A program made the translations under genes and the position numbers. Under the pieces are notes generated by a model, which had not been told where the DNA came from, did no database searches, and worked only from the letters and a program-made list of their open reading frames with translations. Shown piece by piece: positions 49,632 to 57,725 of a stretch of DNA of 64,000 bases (positions are counted from its first letter, which is position 1; each line of letters opens with the position of its first letter). The stretch is from Hyphomicrobiales bacterium (GTDB lineage Bacteria > Pseudomonadota > Alphaproteobacteria > Rhizobiales > Rhizobiaceae), in assembly GCA_900469625.1 (NCBI GenBank), contig UBXV01000002.1, positions 124,001 through 188,000 of the forward strand, written 5' to 3'.

Positions 49632-50519
49632 CTATCGGTTGTCGTTGGCTGCCGCGCGAAAAGCGCCCATGCGGGTGAAATCGTCGGCATTGTCGAGCGG
49701 GCTTTCAGCCCAGAGGCGGGCGACTTCCGACGAAAGCGGCAATGTGGCGCCGGTCCGGGCGGCAAGCTCGCCTGCGAGCCGGACATCCTTGCGCATCAGC
49801 CCCATGGTGAAGCCGCTGTCGAAGCGGTCGTTCATCACCCAGGTCGGAAAATGCACCTCGCTGATCATGGATTTTCCGGAAGCCGCGTTCAGCACCTTCA
49901 GCGCCTGCTCTGGCTCGAGCCCGGCGGCAAGGGCGAGCTTCAGGCCTTCGCCCGTCGTCACCATGTGGGCTGCCGCCAGCAGGTTGTTGACGAGCTTGGC
50001 GACATTGCCGGCGCCGCTCGGACCCACATGCAGGGCTTTTGCCGCCATCGCGTCGATCACCATCTTGGCGCGTTCAACGTCGGCGTCGCTGCCTCCGATC
50101 ATCATCGTCAAGGTGCCGCCGGCCGCGCCCGCAGGTCCGCCGGAGACCGGCGCGTCGATAAAGCCGTGGCCAAGCGCGTTGAGCCCGGCTGCAAGGTCGC
50201 GCGAAACGTCGGGTTCCGACGTCGAGGTATCGATGATGATCACCCGATCGGCAGCGCCCTTCAGGGCGTCGAGATTGGCCTCGACGACCGCTGCCACATC
50301 CTTGGCGGTCGGCAGCGAGAAGACGATGAATTCAGCGCCGGAAAAGACATCAGCAAGCGTTTCGCACGGCGTCACCCCACCGTCGGCGGCGAGTGTCCGC
50401 CTGATGTCGGAAAGGTCGAAACCCCTGACGGCAAAACCGTTGCTTGCAAGCGTGGTCGCCATGCCGAGCCCCATGGCTCCAAGCCCGACCACGCCTATGG
50501 CTGTCTGTTTCGTCGTCAT
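49632..50519 (-). CDS. Beta-hydroxyacid dehydrogenase (3-hydroxyisobutyrate dehydrogenase family)
   Basis: 295 residues from the ATG at 50519; an ATG at 50540 is possible. NAD(P)-binding GVVGLGAMGLGMATTL at the N-terminus, substrate loop FIDAPVSGGPAGAAGGTLTMMIGG (about residue 110-135) and the catalytic Lys helix GAGNVAKLVNNLL (about 160-172). Members oxidise 3-hydroxyisobutyrate, tartronate semialdehyde, threonate or gamma-hydroxybutyrate. It sits in one transcript with the aldehyde dehydrogenase. Which substrate it uses cannot be told here. Confidence 0.9.
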   Translation of the reverse strand: MTTKQTAIGVVGLGAMGLGMATTLASNGFAVRGFDLSDIRRTLAADGGVTPCETLADVFSGAEFIVFSLPTAKDVAAVVEANLDALKGAADRVIIIDTSTSEPDVSRDLAAGLNALGHGFIDAPVSGGPAGAAGGTLTMMIGGSDADVERAKMVIDAMAAKALHVGPSGAGNVAKLVNNLLAAAHMVTTGEGLKLALAAGLEPEQALKVLNAASGKSMISEVHFPTWVMNDRFDSGFTMGLMRKDVRLAGELAARTGATLPLSSEVARLWAESPLDNADDFTRMGAFRAAANDNR

Positions 50520-50674
50520 ATCCGATGTCACCCTCACCATTTGTCTTGATCGCGAGAAGGTGGCATGGGCTCCCGGGAGCCGGTAGACGGCGGCGCCGGT
50601 ACACTGCGTTGCTGGCGCCGCAACGTCTGTTTGCGATGGGAGAACGGCCGGTTGTTGACGGCTCTCTGCGGGCG

Positions 50675-51664
50675 TCAGACGGTCACGACGATCTTGCCGA
50701 ATTGCTCGTTCGTTTCGAGATAGCGGTGTGCTTCGACGATCTGTTCAAACGGGAAAGTCCTGGCGATCACCGGTTTCAGCGCTCCAGCGGCAAGGCCATC
50801 GAGAATGAAGGCCTTGGCCGCTTCCAGTCGACGGGCGTCGCCCGTGATCTCGTGAACGAGGTAGCCGCGCAAGGTCAGCGATTTGCCGAGGACCGCGGGC
50901 AACGGAAAGGGCGTGGGATCGCGGCTGAGGCCGCCATACTCGATCAGGATGCCCCCCCGCGCCATGGCCGCGGTCAGCGGTTCGAAGATCGGCCCGCCGA
51001 TGGGGTCGAACATCACACGGATGCCCCGGGGGCCGCCGATCTGCTGTAGACGCGCGGTCAGGTCTTCTTCGGCCGAGGCAACGACATGGGTGGCGCCGGC
51101 ATCGAGCAGGGCCTGCTTCTTGGCAGAGGTGCGCGTGACGGCAATCGCCTTGGCGCCGACCCGGTTGGCGATCTGGATTGCCGCAAGGCCCACACTGCTC
51201 GAGGCGGCGGTGATGACGACTGTCTCTCCCTTCTCCAGTCCGGCGATGTCGATCAGGCCACCATAGGCGGTGAGATACGGCATCCAGAGTGATGCGGCTT
51301 CTTCGAAGCCAAGCGACGGTGGGTGCCTGACGACGCGAGCGGCGGGCCAGGTGATGACGTCGCCATAGGTCGGCCAGCGGACCATTGATATCGGCGGAAT
51401 GACGCTGACGGCGTCGCCGGCAATGAGGCCTTCGATCCCTTCGCCAACCGCATCGACCACGCCTGCTGCCTCAAGGCCGAGGCCGGATGGGAAAGCCGGT
51501 GTTTCGATGTAGTGACCCGAACGCAGCAACGCCTCCGCGCGATTGAGACCGAGTGCCTTGACGCGAATGCGGACCTCGCCCGGCCCGGGGATCGGCACCT
51601 CCTGATGCTCGACGCGCAGAACGTCGGGGCCACCATGTTCATGAAAACGAACGACACGTGCCAT
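50675..51664 (-). CDS. Zinc-independent quinone/alcohol dehydrogenase (MDR superfamily)
   Basis: 329 residues. Start at the ATG 51664 with GGAG 8 bases upstream; an ATG at 51679 is also in frame. GroES-like N-terminal domain (VRFHEHGGPDVLRVE, PSGLGLEAAGVVDAVGEG) and a Rossmann domain with AASSSVGLAAIQIANRVGA. The catalytic-zinc Cys of alcohol dehydrogenases is absent, so it belongs to the QOR-like branch, which reduces quinones or enones with NADPH. It is divergent from a LysR gene across 103 bp, a typical regulator-target arrangement. Confidence 0.91.
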   Translation of the reverse strand: MARVVRFHEHGGPDVLRVEHQEVPIPGPGEVRIRVKALGLNRAEALLRSGHYIETPAFPSGLGLEAAGVVDAVGEGIEGLIAGDAVSVIPPISMVRWPTYGDVITWPAARVVRHPPSLGFEEAASLWMPYLTAYGGLIDIAGLEKGETVVITAASSSVGLAAIQIANRVGAKAIAVTRTSAKKQALLDAGATHVVASAEEDLTARLQQIGGPRGIRVMFDPIGGPIFEPLTAAMARGGILIEYGGLSRDPTPFPLPAVLGKSLTLRGYLVHEITGDARRLEAAKAFILDGLAAGALKPVIARTFPFEQIVEAHRYLETNEQFGKIVVTV

Positions 51665-51767
51665 CGGCTGTAACTCCATAATGATTGAACTGAATAAGCT
51701 ATGCCTTTCGTTATCGTTGGGATAAATCACGGTTTTGGCAGAGCAGTAGAAACCAGGAGTTTCGAAT

Positions 51768-52667
51768 ATGGATCGCCTCACGAGCATGACGGTATTCGTA
51801 AAAACCGTTGATCTGGGCTCGTTTGCCGCAGCGGCGGAAGCACTCGACATCTCAGGGCCGATGGTCGGAAAGCATGTCCGGTTTCTGGAAGAGCGGCTCG
51901 GCGTGCGGCTCCTCAACAGGACCACGCGCCGACAGAGCCTGACCGACTTCGGACGCGCCTATTACGACCGGTGCCGCATTGTACTCGCCGAGGCGGAGGC
52001 TGCGGATGCGCTTGCAGCCGACCAGCTTGCCGAGCCGCGCGGCCGGCTGCGGGTCACCATGCCGGCGCTACTCGGTCGGCGCTGCGTCGCGCCGATCCTT
52101 CTGGCGTTTTCCGAGAGATACCCGAGGCTCGAACTGGAGTTGTCCTTCGGCGATCGCATCGTCGATCTGGTGGAAGACGGATATGATCTTGCCATTCGAA
52201 CCGGCACTCTGGAGGACCGGGCAGGCCTCATCGCGCGCCGGCTGGCGAGCCACAAGATGGTCGTTTGCGCGGCGCCGTCCTATGTGGAGCGCCATGGTTC
52301 ACCGCACCAGGTGGCGGACCTTGGTGCCCACCAGGCGATCACCTACAGCCGGCCCGGATGGGTGCATCCCTGGCTCTTCCCGCGTGATGGCCAGCGGGCG
52401 CTTGAGGTGACGCCGGCCAGCCGGGTGCGGCTCGACGACCTCGAGGCGATCGCGGATGCGGCTGTCTCCGGGATCGGGCTGGCGTGGTTGCCATCCTGGC
52501 TCGTTCGCCAGCGCATCGACAGCGGTGCGCTCGTCGAAGTGCTCCAGGAAGAGCCGGGATATCGCTTCGACAATTACGCCCTGTGGCTGCGCACGCCGCA
52601 TCTGTCGCTGAAGGTGCGGCTTGCTGTCGATGCCTTGGCGGCCGCCTTGCCGAAGGCAATGATCTGA
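51768..52667 (+). CDS. LysR-family regulator
   Basis: 299 residues. Winged helix-turn-helix (TVFVKTVDLGSFAAAAEALDISGPMVGKHVRFLEERLGVRLLNRTTR, about 8-55) and effector domain (about 92-295; LLGRRCVAPILLAFSERYPRLELELSFGDR). Of the DsdC/AaeR-like subgroup that often controls a divergent oxidoreductase. It lies opposite the quinone oxidoreductase gene, which is probably its target. The intergenic region is AT-rich with no clear palindrome. Confidence 0.93.
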   Translation: MDRLTSMTVFVKTVDLGSFAAAAEALDISGPMVGKHVRFLEERLGVRLLNRTTRRQSLTDFGRAYYDRCRIVLAEAEAADALAADQLAEPRGRLRVTMPALLGRRCVAPILLAFSERYPRLELELSFGDRIVDLVEDGYDLAIRTGTLEDRAGLIARRLASHKMVVCAAPSYVERHGSPHQVADLGAHQAITYSRPGWVHPWLFPRDGQRALEVTPASRVRLDDLEAIADAAVSGIGLAWLPSWLVRQRIDSGALVEVLQEEPGYRFDNYALWLRTPHLSLKVRLAVDALAAALPKAMI

Positions 52668-52683
52668 GCGGGCGCGGTCGCGT

Positions 52684-53601
52684 TCAGCTGCGGAAGGACT
52701 GCATTTCGAGCGCCAGATGCTGACCGAGCTTTTCCACCGAAAGTGGCAGACGCCGGTGGGCGCGCACCATGAGATGGGCGCTTGCCTCGCGCAGCAGCGG
52801 ATCCTGTAGGTCGATCGCCCGCATGGCCCCGCGCGTGATCTCGCCGGAAACCGCGGCGCGTGGCAGGAAGGTGACGCCGAGGCCGGAGGCAACGAAGCGG
52901 CGCAGCACTTCGATAGAGTGGGTTTCGAGCAGTGGCGCCAGCGCCATGCCGGCATCGGCGGCGACACGGGCGACGATCTGGGTGACGCCATTGCCCTTGC
53001 CGAGCAGGGCGCAGGGCGTGGCCAGACAGTCCGCCAGCCTCAGGTCGGTGCGGTCGGACAGGGCATGCCCGTTCGGCACGATGACGCAGAGCGGCTGGCG
53101 GGCGATCGCCAGCGCCCGGATGCGCGGGTCCGTCAGCGGCGTGTAGGCGATGCCGATATCCGCATCGCTGTTGGCGATGGCGTCGACCACATCCTCCGTG
53201 CTTCCCAGTTCAACGATGTAGCGCACATACGAATGTGCCCTGGAGAAGGACGATAGTCCGTGTTCGACGAGATCGGCCATGAAGCCTTCGCCGCAGCGGA
53301 TACGGATACGCGTCTGCTGCACACCGCGGATCTGGTCGAGCTGTTCGGCCAGGAGGCCGTTGTCCTCGAGGACACGCTTTCCATGTTCGAGGACGAGTTC
53401 GCCGGCATCCGTCAGCACGGTGCCGCGCGCGGTACGCTCGAACAGGGCAAGGCCGATCTCGCGTTCGGTGTCGGCGATCTGGCGGCTGACGATCGATGGC
53501 GCCAGCCCCATATGTTCCGCAGCGCCGCGGATCGAGCCGATGCGGGCAACTGCCATAAAGATTTTCAGCGCTTTCGCGTCGAGCACGTCCATAGGGGGCA
53601 T
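52684..53601 (-). CDS. LysR-family regulator
   Basis: 305 residues; the ATG at 53592 (MDVLDAKALKIF) may be the true start, as neither candidate has a good Shine-Dalgarno sequence. Helix-turn-helix IGSIRGAAEHMGLAPSIVSRQIADTEREIG (about 23-52), then effector domain (about 95-300). It is 24 bp downstream of the M20 amidohydrolase gene on the same strand, so it probably belongs to that operon and regulates it. Confidence 0.92.
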   Translation of the reverse strand: MPPMDVLDAKALKIFMAVARIGSIRGAAEHMGLAPSIVSRQIADTEREIGLALFERTARGTVLTDAGELVLEHGKRVLEDNGLLAEQLDQIRGVQQTRIRIRCGEGFMADLVEHGLSSFSRAHSYVRYIVELGSTEDVVDAIANSDADIGIAYTPLTDPRIRALAIARQPLCVIVPNGHALSDRTDLRLADCLATPCALLGKGNGVTQIVARVAADAGMALAPLLETHSIEVLRRFVASGLGVTFLPRAAVSGEITRGAMRAIDLQDPLLREASAHLMVRAHRRLPLSVEKLGQHLALEMQSFRS

Positions 53602-53625
53602 GGATGCGACGGAAACCGTTTGAGG

Positions 53626-54783
53626 TCAACGACCAAGAGACGTGGCGATCAGCCTTGTCCAGAGGTCAACGCCCTGGGCAATGATGGCGTCGTTGAAATC
53701 GTAGTGTGGCGAATGCAGGCCGGGATTGACGCCGTCGCGGCGTGCGCCGAGCCAGAGGTAGCAGCCGGGGCGTTCTTCGAGCATGAAGGCGAAGTCTTCA
53801 GCCGCCATGCTCGGCGCGGCGTCGACGACGGAAAGAGCGCCGCCCTGCGCTGCCACCGAACGGGCGAATGCAGCCGATGCCGCATCGTTGATGGTGGCGG
53901 GATAGCGGCGCTGATAGTCGAGTTCGGCTGCGCAGCCGAGACCCTCGGCGACGGAGGCAACGAGCGTGCGCACGCGCTGTTCGAGGATGTCGCCGACATC
54001 CTTCTTGAACCAGCGGGTGGTGCCGCGAATGATCGCCTCCTGCGGGATGACGTTCCAGGCGTCGCCGCCATGGATCTGGGTCACCGAGAGAACGGCTGCA
54101 TCGAGCGGCGAGACGTTGCGGCTGGCAATCGTCTGCAATGCGGTGACGACCTGGGCTGCCGCAACCAGCGGATCGGCGCCCTCATGCGGCATGGCGCCGT
54201 GCGCGCCCCGGCCGGTGATCTTGATTTCGAAGACGCCGAAGGCGGCCATCATCGCATCGTCGCGGGCAACGCAGGTGCCGACGTCGAGCGCCGGCCAGTT
54301 GTGCATCGCGTAGACGGCGTCAGCCGGAAAGTCGCGAAACAGACCGTCGGCGACCATGGCGCGGGCGCCGCCTTCGGCCTCTTCTGCCGGCTGGAAGAGA
54401 AAGTGCACCGTGCCGTCGAAATCCAGCTCCGAGGCCTGACGCGCGGCGGCGAGCAGCATCGCGACATGGCCGTCATGGCCGCAGGCGTGCATCTTGCCGG
54501 AGGTTTTGGACGCATAGGCAACGCCGCTCGCCTCGACGATCGGCAGCGCATCCATGTCGGCGCGGATGGCGATGGTGCGCGGCGAGGTGCCGCGCGAAAG
54601 CGTGCCGACGAGGCCGGTGCCGCCATAGCCGCCTTTGACGGCGATACCCCATTCCGTGAGCTTGCCGGCGATGAAGGCCGCCGTTTCCCGTTCCTCGAAG
54701 GCGAGTTCCGGGTGGGCGTGCAGGTGATGGCGCCAGGCGATCGTTTCCGCGATGCGGCCGGGGGTGATGTCGTGGCGGCTCAT
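53626..54783 (-). CDS. M20-family amidohydrolase (M20D, hippurate hydrolase-like)
   Basis: 385 residues. The ATG at 54783 has AGGATG at a good distance; an ATG at 54792 is also in frame. M20D motifs: WRHHLHAHPELAFEE, the metal-binding KMHACGHDGHVAMLL (about 95-110), FQPAEEAEGGA with catalytic Glu (about 130), and AMHNWP. Members cleave N-acyl amino acids (hippurate, IAA-amino acid conjugates) or N-acetyl-diaminopimelate. Here it is grouped with two membrane proteins (54845-56193) that may import its substrate. Confidence 0.93.
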   Translation of the reverse strand: MSRHDITPGRIAETIAWRHHLHAHPELAFEERETAAFIAGKLTEWGIAVKGGYGGTGLVGTLSRGTSPRTIAIRADMDALPIVEASGVAYASKTSGKMHACGHDGHVAMLLAAARQASELDFDGTVHFLFQPAEEAEGGARAMVADGLFRDFPADAVYAMHNWPALDVGTCVARDDAMMAAFGVFEIKITGRGAHGAMPHEGADPLVAAAQVVTALQTIASRNVSPLDAAVLSVTQIHGGDAWNVIPQEAIIRGTTRWFKKDVGDILEQRVRTLVASVAEGLGCAAELDYQRRYPATINDAASAAFARSVAAQGGALSVVDAAPSMAAEDFAFMLEERPGCYLWLGARRDGVNPGLHSPHYDFNDAIIAQGVDLWTRLIATSLGR

Positions 54784-54844
54784 CTCGTCCATCCTGTCTC
54801 GTTAAATCGGACCCGGCCGCGAAACGGCCGGGTCCAGCTCTATT

Positions 54845-55360
54845 CTACTGGCCGAGCCTGAGGAACAGGTCGGCGACGACGACGGAGCCCATATAGGTGC
54901 CGACCATGACGCAGATCGCCACGATGACGATCTTCCAGCCCGAGCGGCGGGCGATCGCGAACTCACTGGCCGTCAGTGCAAGACCGCCATAGGCGAGCGC
55001 CGGGGTTGCGAGCGCCAGGAAGTTCAGGTGCTCGACCTGTTCGCTGACCCAGGCCGCACCCGGCACGCCGGGGATGGTGATGAGGATCGCGATCAGCGAG
55101 ACCCAGGCGACGCTCGGCAGGTAGAAGGGCACGAAGCGGGCAAAGCCGAGGCCGATGATGCAGGCGACATAGAGCACTGCCATGCCCGGCAGGGCTACGA
55201 GCGGCGACGTGCCGGTTCCGACCCAGTTGGCGATGAGGCCGATGGCGCAGGCGATCAAAAGCAGCCCGGCGTGCTTGACGACATCGATCTTGCGTTCGTC
55301 TTCCGGGTTGAGCGGCAGGTCGTCTGCGAGATTGGCGGTGGTGTTGGTTTGGTTGGCCAT
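54845..55360 (-). CDS. Small membrane protein, partner of DUF3100 protein
   Basis: 171 residues from the ATG at 55360, with AGGAACA upstream. After a polar N-terminus of about 30 residues there are about five hydrophobic segments (HAGLLLIACAIGLIANWVG; ALPGMAVLYVACIIGLGF; VAWVSLIAILITIPG; FLALATPALAYGGLAL; WKIVIVAICVMVGTYMGSVVVADLFL). I do not recognise a named family. It lies 17 bp after the DUF3100 gene and 61 bp before the M20 gene. A role as the second subunit of an uncharacterised transporter is plausible. Confidence 0.8.
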   Translation of the reverse strand: MANQTNTTANLADDLPLNPEDERKIDVVKHAGLLLIACAIGLIANWVGTGTSPLVALPGMAVLYVACIIGLGFARFVPFYLPSVAWVSLIAILITIPGVPGAAWVSEQVEHLNFLALATPALAYGGLALTASEFAIARRSGWKIVIVAICVMVGTYMGSVVVADLFLRLGQ

Positions 55361-55377
55361 TGTTCCTGTCTCCCCGA

Positions 55378-56193
55378 TCAGGCTGTTTTGCGTTCGGACG
55401 GGCGGGCCTTGTTGTAAAGCCATTCCGTCAGCGGCAGGGCGACGAACATGCCGACGTAAAGGCCGGTCGCGTAGGTCAGGATGTTGCTGGCGGCTGCGAG
55501 TGCCAGGATGATGTCCTTCTGGTCGGGAACCACGGCGACGAGGCCGCCGGTGCAGGCAGCAAGCATCGAGCCGGAGCCGACGCCGCAGGACATGGCAAGC
55601 GCGCGCACGTCGAAGATGCCGAGCCCATGGATGAGCGGCGGCATGATGGCGAAGACGAAGGTGCCGATCAGTGTGCCCGTTGCATAGACGCCCATGGCGC
55701 CAGCACCCTCAGGCGAGTTCAGGCCGTACTTGTCGGCGATCAGCGCCAGGTTCGGCTCGCGGTCGATCGAATAGGTGGCGCCGACGGCTTCACGACCCAT
55801 CTTGAGCAGGAAGACGGCGACCGGGAAGGCGAAAAGGATCGTGCCGAGATTGCCCAGCTCCTGCAGCACGAGCGCCGGACCGGCCTCGATGATCTTGGAG
55901 ATCTGCGGTCCGACCGTCGTGCCGAACTTGGCGATGAACGGCATGATCGCGACGGTGATCATGGCGCCGGACAGCTTGACTGCATCCTTGGAAAGGAACT
56001 TGGCGCTCGCCTTGAAAATGGCGGGATTGAGCATGATGCCGAGTGCGAAGGCGTAAAGGATCGGCAGGAAGATCACGGTGCCGAGGCCGATCGAAAGGCG
56101 TTGAATGCCGATCAGCTCGGAGACGATGACGATCGCAAGCACAAGGATGTGCAGATAGAGCCCGCCCGCGGCGGCTCCGGGTTTTCCGGTCAT
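55378..56193 (-). CDS. DUF3100 membrane protein, putative transporter
   Basis: 271 residues from the ATG at 56193, behind GAGGAG. About seven to eight hydrophobic segments with conserved glycines (GIQRLSIGLGTVIFLPILYAFALGIML; GVYATGTLIGTFVFAIMPPLIHGLGIF; SCGVGSGSMLAACTGGLVAVV). It resembles DUF3100 proteins, a family of unknown function found mostly beside M20 amidohydrolases. First gene of an operon with a small membrane protein, the amidohydrolase and a LysR regulator, which suggests uptake of an N-acyl amino acid or a similar substrate. Confidence 0.82.
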   Translation of the reverse strand: MTGKPGAAAGGLYLHILVLAIVIVSELIGIQRLSIGLGTVIFLPILYAFALGIMLNPAIFKASAKFLSKDAVKLSGAMITVAIMPFIAKFGTTVGPQISKIIEAGPALVLQELGNLGTILFAFPVAVFLLKMGREAVGATYSIDREPNLALIADKYGLNSPEGAGAMGVYATGTLIGTFVFAIMPPLIHGLGIFDVRALAMSCGVGSGSMLAACTGGLVAVVPDQKDIILALAAASNILTYATGLYVGMFVALPLTEWLYNKARPSERKTA

Positions 56194-56631
56194 GATGTTC
56201 TCCTCTGGTTGGGGACCAGTTGTTGTTCTTTGCCCAGATTTCACACTATGGGGTGCGGGCAAATTGCGGCTAGCCGGTCGGCGAGCAACGAAGTGTTGCC
56301 GTTCCAGCAACAGCTACAGCGCTGAACGCGGCACTTGCAGCGCCGCACGTCGCATCTCTTCAATTCATGGTCGCAGTCCTGTCCTTGGGTCCGTGCGGCG
56401 TCGCATGCTCACGCGAATCTGCCGCCTTGCCGGCCCTCGCTGTTGCACGGGACGGCACGCGGGTCAAAGGCGACGGTGGATCGCGGAGACGTCGCCAAAG
56501 CTTCCGCCGCCGGTTCACCGCGGTCCTCAACGAAAATTCTGCGAAAAATCACCAAAAATGGCTGAAAACCCCCATTGAAATCGATTACATTTTCTGGCTT
56601 CATGGTTCTCGCAAGATTTTGGGAGGATCTT
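56194..56631. promoter_or_regulatory. Divergent intergenic region between the DUF3100 and third sugar operons
   Basis: 438 bp without a gene. The part near 56520-56630 is AT-rich and carries the LacI-type operator at 56576-56589; the rest is GC-rich and shows no recognisable element. Promoters for both operons must lie here, but I find no confident -35/-10 pair. Confidence 0.6.
56576..56589. promoter_or_regulatory. LacI-family operator
   Basis: TGAAATCGATTACA matches the LacI-family consensus TGNAANCGNTTNCA at every fixed position, with the central CG. It is 43 bp upstream of the binding-protein start codon. The operon encodes its own LacI-type regulator (61173-62195). Confidence 0.7.
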
Positions 56632-57657
56632 ATGAAGAAGTTTATCGCCGTAGCACTCGGCACCGTCGCATCCATTGCCATCTCCGCTTCGCTCGCCAAT
56701 GCCGAGACCTTAAAGATTGGTCTGTCCAATGGTTGGGTCGGCAGCGAGTGGCGCACGCAGATGATCGACGAGGCCAAGGCGGCTGCGGAAAAATGGAAGG
56801 AAAAGGGCGTCGACGTCGAAGTCAGCGTCCAGAGCGCCAATGTCGACGTTCCCGGGCAGATCGCCCATGTGCGCAACTTCATTGCCGAAGGCGTCAACGC
56901 CATCATCATCAACCCCAACAGCCCGACCGCTTTTGATCCGATCTTCGCGCAGGCGAAGGAAGCCGGCATCCTGGTGATCGCCACCGACGCCGAGGTCTCG
57001 TCTCCGGATGCAACCTATGTCGGCATCGACCAGACGGCCTGGGGAGCCTCCGGCGCCAAGTGGCTGGCCGAAACGCTCGGCGGCAAGGGCAAGGTCGTCG
57101 CCATCAACGGCGTTGCCGGCCATCCGGCAAACGAGATGCGCGTCGCTGGCTACAAGAGCGTCTTCAAGGACTATCCGGATATCCAGGTGGTCAACGAGGT
57201 CAACGCCAACTGGGACCAGGCACAGGGCCAGCAGGCCATGCAGAACATCCTTGCCACCTATCCTGACGTCAACGGCGTCGTGGTGCAGGACGGCATGGCG
57301 GCCGGCGCCTGGAAGTCGATCATGGATGCCGGCAAGGCAAGCCAGATCGCCGCGACCGGTGAGATCCGCAAGGACTTCATCGATCTCTGGAGCAAGGACA
57401 AGCTGAACTCCGGCGCGACCGTCAATCCGCCCGGCGTCATGGCAAGCGCGCTCAACGTCGCCGTGCTCATGCTGCAGGGCAAGGAGCTGAAGGAACCGGC
57501 AACGGCCGGCCAGTACAAGAACGCCATGTACCTGCCGATCCCGTTCATCGACTCAAAGAACCTGGCGGACGCCGCCAAGCAGGTCGACGGCAAGCCGGGC
57601 TACTACTCCTACACCAGCGCTCTGTCGATCGCAGACGCCGAAGCGCTCTTCAAGTAA
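56632..57657 (+). CDS. Sugar ABC transporter substrate-binding protein
   Basis: 341 residues from the ATG at 56632, behind GGGAGGATC. Signal peptide MKKFIAVALGTVASIAISASLANA, cleaved at about residue 24. The mature part is RbsB-like: SNGWVGSEWRTQM, FIAEGVNAIIINPNSPTAFDP, AGILVIATDAEV, and VVQDGMAAGAWKSIMDAGK. First gene of a six-gene operon. The ligand is unknown; the Gfo/Idh/MocA dehydrogenase at the end suggests a sugar, inositol-like compound or sugar acid. Confidence 0.93.
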   Translation: MKKFIAVALGTVASIAISASLANAETLKIGLSNGWVGSEWRTQMIDEAKAAAEKWKEKGVDVEVSVQSANVDVPGQIAHVRNFIAEGVNAIIINPNSPTAFDPIFAQAKEAGILVIATDAEVSSPDATYVGIDQTAWGASGAKWLAETLGGKGKVVAINGVAGHPANEMRVAGYKSVFKDYPDIQVVNEVNANWDQAQGQQAMQNILATYPDVNGVVVQDGMAAGAWKSIMDAGKASQIAATGEIRKDFIDLWSKDKLNSGATVNPPGVMASALNVAVLMLQGKELKEPATAGQYKNAMYLPIPFIDSKNLADAAKQVDGKPGYYSYTSALSIADAEALFK

Positions 57658-57666
57658 GCGCCTGAA

Positions 57667-57694
57667 GCCGGGCGGATCGCCTGATCCGCCCGGC
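57667..57694 (+). other. Intercistronic stem-loop after the binding-protein gene
   Basis: Perfect 12-bp stem (57667-57678 with 57683-57694), 4-nt loop, 9 bp after the stop codon and 31 bp before the ATPase gene. No U-run. Same position as the hairpins at 6599, 22276 and 38002. Confidence 0.7.
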
Positions 57695-57725
57695 GCCCCG
57701 GACCCGACTTTACGGACCAAACCCC

